DNA of 64,000 nucleotides from Xenorhabdus japonica (GTDB lineage Bacteria; Pseudomonadota; Gammaproteobacteria; Enterobacterales; Enterobacteriaceae): NCBI RefSeq assembly GCF_900115195.1, contig NZ_FOVO01000008.1, positions 1 to 64,000 of the forward strand, read 5' to 3'. Shown piece by piece: positions 58,496 to 64,000 of this stretch (position 1 is its first letter; each line of letters starts with the position of its first letter). The notes under the pieces were generated by a model. It saw only the letters and a program-made list of their open reading frames with translations, ran no database searches and was not told where the DNA came from. The position numbers and the translations under genes were made by a program.

Positions 58496-58701
58496 CGGAC
58501 AATCTTCCTGTATTGCTTGTGAATCTATGACTTGCCATTTCAGAATGGCACATGCGGGTTATCATAAGAACAAAACTTAAGGTTCCCGTCAAATTTGTGC
58601 TTATGGCTATAGCAGTATTAAACAAACTATTAGAGTAAGACTTTCGATTTTTAGTTAGAATGAAACATATTGTTCATCATAAGTTAATGAAAGGTGGAGC
58701 T

Positions 58702-59748
58702 GTGGAATATTTGTCTCTATACGGATTGTTCTTAGCTAAAGTACTTACGGTGGTTTTAGCAATTGCCGTTCTGGCGGTAGTTTGTATCGGCTTAAGTATG
58801 CGTAAAACAATGCACAAAGGGGAATTGAAACTGACTAATCTTAGTGAGTTATACAAGGAAAGGCAGCGTCAAATGCAGCGGGCTCGAATGAGCGATGCAG
58901 AACAGAAAATCTGGCAAAAGGCATTAAAAAAGCAGCAAAAGAGTGATGCCAAACAGAAAAAAATGGAAGCCAAAACCGGCCATAAAGGTTTACAGAAGCC
59001 GAATCTTTATGTTTTGGATTTTAAAGGCAGTATGGATGCTCACGAGGTGAATTCCCTCCGCGAAGAGATCAGTGCAATACTGGCAGTAGCAGACAAAAAT
59101 GATGAAGTATTAATGCGTCTGGAAAGCCCTGGTGGTGTGGTTCATGGATATGGGCTGGCAGCATCTCAACTGGCTCGTTTGCGACAGAAAGGGGTACGTC
59201 TGACGGTTGCCGTGGATAAAGTTGCTGCAAGTGGTGGTTATATGATGGCTTGTGTCGCTGATCATATCATTGCCGCACCATTTTCGATCATTGGCTCCAT
59301 TGGCGTTGTGGCGCAATTGCCAAATATTCATAGATTGTTGAAGAAAAATGATATTGATGTGGAATTACATACTGCTGGTGAGTACAAACGTACTTTGACT
59401 GTTCTGGGTGAAAATACTGAACAGGGCCGTAAGAAATTCCAGGAGGATCTGAATGAAACACATGAGTTATTCAAATCATTTATTCATCAACATCGTCCAT
59501 CTTTGGATGTGGAAAAAGTAGCAACTGGTGAGTATTGGTATGGTACACAGGCAAAAGAGAATGGATTGATTGATGACATGGGTGTTAGCGATGATTTCCT
59601 GATTGAAAAGATCAAACACTATGAAGTTATTGGCGTCAATTATTCTCGCCGCAAACGTGTCATAGAGCGTTTTATGGGTAGTGCGATGGAAAATGTTGAT
59701 AAATTGTTTATGCGTTGGTGGCAAAGGGGAGAAAAGCCTTTTTATTAA
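58702..59748 (+). CDS. sohB: Probable protease SohB (S49 family)
   Basis: Inner-membrane S49 peptidase, related to but shorter than SppA. I start at the GTG at 58702, which has GGAG 4 bases upstream and gives VEYLSLYGLFLAK, matching E. coli MELLSEYGLFLAK; the ATG at 58660 would add 14 unmatched residues. The 348 residues have one N-terminal membrane helix, a charged linker, the serine in DKVAASGGYMMAC and the lysine in AGEYKRTLT. In E. coli multicopy sohB suppresses htrA loss. Confidence 0.94.
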   Translation: MEYLSLYGLFLAKVLTVVLAIAVLAVVCIGLSMRKTMHKGELKLTNLSELYKERQRQMQRARMSDAEQKIWQKALKKQQKSDAKQKKMEAKTGHKGLQKPNLYVLDFKGSMDAHEVNSLREEISAILAVADKNDEVLMRLESPGGVVHGYGLAASQLARLRQKGVRLTVAVDKVAASGGYMMACVADHIIAAPFSIIGSIGVVAQLPNIHRLLKKNDIDVELHTAGEYKRTLTVLGENTEQGRKKFQEDLNETHELFKSFIHQHRPSLDVEKVATGEYWYGTQAKENGLIDDMGVSDDFLIEKIKHYEVIGVNYSRRKRVIERFMGSAMENVDKLFMRWWQRGEKPFY

Positions 59749-59837
59749 AATCCTTGTGTTAAAACCATGTGCTAAACCGATTCAAAAAAGTTTCTGAAAT
59801 CAGTTATTGAAATAATCGCATTATTATGCGGGTAAAA

Positions 59838-59882
59838 TGCGGGTCAATAGAGGAAATCTTGTTATATCCTTTATTGCCCGCA
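59838..59882. terminator. Imperfect inverted repeat between sohB and yciN
   Basis: TGCGGGTCAATAGAGGA and TCCTTTATTGCCCGCA pair with a few mismatches around a 12-base loop, between convergent genes. Confidence 0.6.
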
Positions 59883-59929
59883 TATTTATTGATAATTTAT
59901 CAATTAGTCAGGATGGCGTTGTTAGTTTT

Positions 59930-60181
59930 TTAATCTACTAAATGATACTTTTCGGATAATATATGTGCTAAATGTTTAAATATATTAAACACAGCGGTAC
60001 TTTTTGCGGTAGGCAATCCATTTTCATCCAGAAAATACTCGCCTCGAAATACTAATATTCCACCTTTTTGTTCCACACTCTCTGCGCACATTCCCTGTAT
60101 AAAATCGTCGTGTGTCTTGATGATTTCATTTGCTTTTTTCAGTAACTGTTCTCGCTTAATTGGAATGGTTTTAGTTTGCAT
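59930..60181 (-). CDS. yciN: YciN family protein (DUF2498)
   Basis: An 83-residue protein of unknown function, the same length as E. coli YciN and ending in the same [20 protein letters not shown] region. An AGGAGC-type site precedes the ATG. It is divergent from topA as in E. coli. Confidence 0.95.
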   Translation of the reverse strand: MQTKTIPIKREQLLKKANEIIKTHDDFIQGMCAESVEQKGGILVFRGEYFLDENGLPTAKSTAVFNIFKHLAHILSEKYHLVD

Positions 60182-60488
60182 TTATTGTGCTCCTTCAAGA
60201 AATAAGTTGTTGCGCATCGTTTTTTATCAGGTAGAGTGTGGGCTTTTCGTCATGCAGATGGAAGATTTTGTTTACAACTGTTAAATCATACAATTGCATG
60301 GCCTGTGTTGATATATAAAATACCCTAAATATTTCAAAGGGTTTTGCGCTTAAGCAAAAGTACAAGATAAAAATTAGTTGATATCTTGCAAATCTATCGC
60401 AATATAAAAAGAGGTTTTATTTTATATATCGCAACATAACGCCGTGATTTTCGCCATCTGAAAAGAAGATAATTAGGTAAAGGTAACT
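60182..60488 (+). promoter_or_regulatory. Divergent promoter region of yciN and topA
   Basis: About 300 bases with no gene. topA of E. coli has several supercoiling-sensitive promoters; here the near-repeat TATCGCAATATA / TATCGCAACATA around 60397-60440 stands out, but no promoter was assigned with confidence. Confidence 0.4.
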
Positions 60489-63086
60489 ATGGCTAAAGCT
60501 CTTGTTATAGTGGAGTCCCCGGCAAAAGCCAAAACAATCAATAAATATCTGGGGAATGACTACGTTGTGAAATCCAGTGTAGGTCATATCCGTGATCTGC
60601 CGACGAGTGGAACAGTGAGTCAAAAGAGTTCAAGCTCATCTACCGATAAGAATAAAAAGAAAGTAAAAAAAGATGAGAAAACGGCGCTGGTAAATCGTAT
60701 GGGCGTCGATCCCTATCATGGTTGGGAAGCGAACTACCAAATTTTGCCAGGTAAAGAAAAAGTTGTTTCAGAGCTGCAAACGCTGGCTGAAAAAGCTGAT
60801 CGCATCTATCTTGCAACGGACCTTGACCGAGAGGGTGAAGCTATTGCATGGCATCTACGAGAAGTGATTGGCGGGGACGATTCCCGTTTCAGCCGAGTGG
60901 TCTTCAATGAAATTACCAAAAACGCAATCACACAGGCTTTTGATAAACCCGGTGAATTGAATATTGATCGCGTTAATGCTCAGCAAGCACGCCGTTTTAT
61001 GGATCGCGTTGTGGGTTATATGGTTTCTCCACTACTGTGGAAAAAAGTTGCCAGAGGGTTGTCTGCTGGGCGAGTTCAATCTGTTGCGGTTCGCCTTGTT
61101 GTTGAGCGGGAACGTGAAATCAAGGCATTTGTGCCGGAAGAGTATTGGCAGCTGTATGCGGATTTAATGGCTAAGGGAGATACTCCTCTCCATATGGAAG
61201 TCACCCATGAGAAGGGAAAGCCGTTTAAACCTGTAAATGCTCAACAAACGCAGTCAGCAGTATCTTTGCTTGAGAAAGCAAAATACAAAGTGATTGATCG
61301 TGAAGATCGTCCGACATACAGTAAACCGAGTGCACCGTTCATCACCTCAACATTGCAACAAGCTGCAAGTACACGGCTTGGGTTTGGGGTTAAGAAAACT
61401 ATGATGATGGCACAACGCTTATATGAGGCAGGGCATATCACTTATATGCGTACTGACTCGACTAACTTGAGTCAGGATGCTTTGGAAATGGTTCGTAGTT
61501 ATATCAGCAACCATTTCGGTGACAAGTATTTGCCGAAAAGTGCCAATGTTTACAGCAGTAAGGAAAATTCTCAGGAAGCTCATGAAGCGATTCGACCCTC
61601 TAATGTCGATGTCATGGCTGAAGAACTGAAAGATATGGAAGCTGATGCGCAAAAATTGTATCAACTTATCTGGCGTCAGTTCATCGCTTGTCAGATGATG
61701 CCTGCGAAATATGATTCCACGACACTGACCGTTCAAGCTGGCGATTTTGAGCTGCGCGCCAAAGGCCGTACCCTGCGTTTTGATGGTTGGACGAAAGTGA
61801 TACCAATTTTGCGCAAAGGGGATGAAGATAATACTTTGCCAGTAATTGAAGTGGGGACAGAACTTGATTTGCAAGAACTGATACCAAGTCAGCACTTTAC
61901 AAAACCACCTGCGCGTTTCAGTGAAGCATCCTTGGTCAGGGAGTTGGAAAAACGCGGGATTGGTCGCCCATCGACTTATGCATCAATTATCTCAACTATT
62001 CAGGATCGTGGTTATGTTCGAGTCGAAAACCGTCGATTCTATGCGGAGAAAATGGGTGAAATCGTCAATGATCGTTTGGGAGAAAATTTCAACGAATTGA
62101 TGAGTTATGATTTTACGGCAAGAATGGAAGACCAGCTTGATCATGTAGCTAATAATGAGGCGGATTGGAAAGGTGTTCTTGACGAATTTTTCTCCAATTT
62201 CAGTGAGCAGCTTGATATAGCCAATAAAGATCCTGATGAAGGAGGAATGCGCCCGAATCCGATGGTTATTACATCAATTGAGTGTCCGACCTGTAGCCGC
62301 CCAATGGGGATCCGTACTGCGACAACAGGCGTATTTCTTGGCTGCTCTGGTTACGCGTTATCACCTAAAGAGAGATGTAAGCAGACTATTAATCTTATTC
62401 CAGAAAATGAAATTCTGAATATTCTGGAGGGGGATGATGCTGAAACCAATGCATTGCGTGCCCGCTGTCGCTGTAAAAAATGTGGTACAGCGATGGACAG
62501 TTATTTGATTGATAACCAGCGGAAATTGCATGTATGCGGTAATAATCCTGCGTGTGATGGTTATGAAGTTGAAGAAGGTGAATTTCGCATCAAGGGCTAC
62601 GATGGCCCAATAGTTGAGTGTGATAAGTGTGGTTCAGAAATGCACCTAAAAATGGGGCGTTTTGGTAAATACATGGGCTGTACAAACGAAGAATGCAAAA
62701 ATACCCGTAAGATTTTGCGCAGTGGGGAAGTCGCCCCACCGAAAGAGGATCCTGTTCCGTTACCTGAACTGGCATGTGAAAAATCAGATGCTTACTTTGT
62801 CTTGCGTGATGGTGCAGCTGGAGTATTTTTAGCGGCCAACACTTTCCCTAAATCTCGTGAAACGCGCGCTCCATCGGTTGAAGAGCTTGTTCAGTTCAAA
62901 GATCGCCTACCGGAGAAATTGCGTTATTTAGCGGAAGCACCTGTTGCTGATCCAGAGGGAAATAAAACAATTGTCCGTTTTAGCCGTAAAACTAAACAGC
63001 AATACGTTTCTTCTGAGAAAAATGGTAAAGCTACCGGATGGGCAGCATTTTTTGTTGAAGGAGCTTGGGTTATGAAAGAGAAATAA
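60489..63086 (+). CDS. topA: DNA topoisomerase I
   Basis: Type IA topoisomerase relaxing negative supercoils. The 865 residues match E. coli TopA in length. The toprim site is [11 protein letters not shown] with Glu9 and DLDREGE with Asp111 and Asp113, and the active-site Tyr319 is in [14 protein letters not shown]. From ~595 the C-terminal part has tetracysteine zinc ribbons ([26 protein letters not shown]) for RNA polymerase and DNA contact. AGGTAA-type SD before the ATG. Confidence 0.98.
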   Translation: MAKALVIVESPAKAKTINKYLGNDYVVKSSVGHIRDLPTSGTVSQKSSSSSTDKNKKKVKKDEKTALVNRMGVDPYHGWEANYQILPGKEKVVSELQTLAEKADRIYLATDLDREGEAIAWHLREVIGGDDSRFSRVVFNEITKNAITQAFDKPGELNIDRVNAQQARRFMDRVVGYMVSPLLWKKVARGLSAGRVQSVAVRLVVEREREIKAFVPEEYWQLYADLMAKGDTPLHMEVTHEKGKPFKPVNAQQTQSAVSLLEKAKYKVIDREDRPTYSKPSAPFITSTLQQAASTRLGFGVKKTMMMAQRLYEAGHITYMRTDSTNLSQDALEMVRSYISNHFGDKYLPKSANVYSSKENSQEAHEAIRPSNVDVMAEELKDMEADAQKLYQLIWRQFIACQMMPAKYDSTTLTVQAGDFELRAKGRTLRFDGWTKVIPILRKGDEDNTLPVIEVGTELDLQELIPSQHFTKPPARFSEASLVRELEKRGIGRPSTYASIISTIQDRGYVRVENRRFYAEKMGEIVNDRLGENFNELMSYDFTARMEDQLDHVANNEADWKGVLDEFFSNFSEQLDIANKDPDEGGMRPNPMVITSIECPTCSRPMGIRTATTGVFLGCSGYALSPKERCKQTINLIPENEILNILEGDDAETNALRARCRCKKCGTAMDSYLIDNQRKLHVCGNNPACDGYEVEEGEFRIKGYDGPIVECDKCGSEMHLKMGRFGKYMGCTNEECKNTRKILRSGEVAPPKEDPVPLPELACEKSDAYFVLRDGAAGVFLAANTFPKSRETRAPSVEELVQFKDRLPEKLRYLAEAPVADPEGNKTIVRFSRKTKQQYVSSEKNGKATGWAAFFVEGAWVMKEK

Positions 63087-64000
<914 letters not shown>

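Noticed and set aside
57135-58700. Cobalamin riboswitch near cobO
   Set aside because: cobO lies downstream of and overlapping yciK with no leader, and no B12-box-like sequence was seen upstream of yciK.
61419-61895. A 158-codon minus-strand ORF inside topA
   Set aside because: Antisense shadow of topA coding sequence; no domain, no SD site.

Overview
The window reads as the chromosome of an enteric gammaproteobacterium of the Morganellaceae, most likely Xenorhabdus or a close relative such as Photorhabdus. Gene order matches two blocks of the E. coli map: the sppA-ansA-pncA / ydjA-selD-topB / xthA block, and the long block purU-ychJ-(rssAB)-galU-hns-tdk-adhE-opp-yciU-cls-tonB-yciA-yciB-yciC-ompW-trp-rnm-yciO-rluB-cobO-yciK-sohB-yciN-topA-cysB. 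The tandem pair of oppA genes is an arrangement known from Xenorhabdus nematophila, and trpG is separate from trpD. These are knowledge-based comparisons; no database search was run.

Layout. 1-1650: two convergent phage tail-fibre genes, one cut by the window edge. 2.2-10.5 kb: NAD salvage and asparagine use (pncA, ansA), signal peptide peptidase sppA, nitroreductase, selenophosphate synthetase, topoisomerase III and exonuclease III. 10.5-12.4 kb: an AT-rich segment with a LysR-type regulator next to the 3' end of a tRNA-Tyr gene. 12.6-22.5 kb: purU, ychJ, a relic of rssA-rssB, a galU-ugd-epimerase operon for UDP-glucuronate/UDP-galacturonate, hns, tdk and adhE. 22.5-31 kb: a ychE relic, then oppA1-oppA2-oppBCDF. 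31-40 kb: envelope genes (cls, yciY, tonB, yciA, yciB, a SulP transporter, yciC, ompW, a BON lipoprotein). 40-47.1 kb: complete trp operon with attenuator, leader peptide and TrpR-type promoter. 47.3-54.3 kb: two large unfamiliar secreted-protein genes inserted between the trp promoter and rnm. 54.5-64 kb: rnm, yciO, rluB, cobO, yciK, sohB, yciN, topA and the start of cysB.

The part most likely to be undescribed is the two-gene operon at 47361-54260. The first gene encodes a 599-residue secreted protein with Ig-like repeats. The second encodes a 1689-residue secreted protein with a chymotrypsin-fold serine protease domain (His83, Asp118, Ser221), a long array of cysteine-paired Ig-like repeats, and a buried glycine-run/hydrophobic segment. 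Base composition shifts sharply within the second gene, which suggests mosaic assembly.

Other points of note: decayed rssAB and ychE relics in otherwise conserved gene order; a perfect 20-bp inverted repeat in the adhE leader; a longer-than-usual trp leader peptide; and a consensus FNR box before ompW. Rho-independent terminators are common and mark most operon ends.
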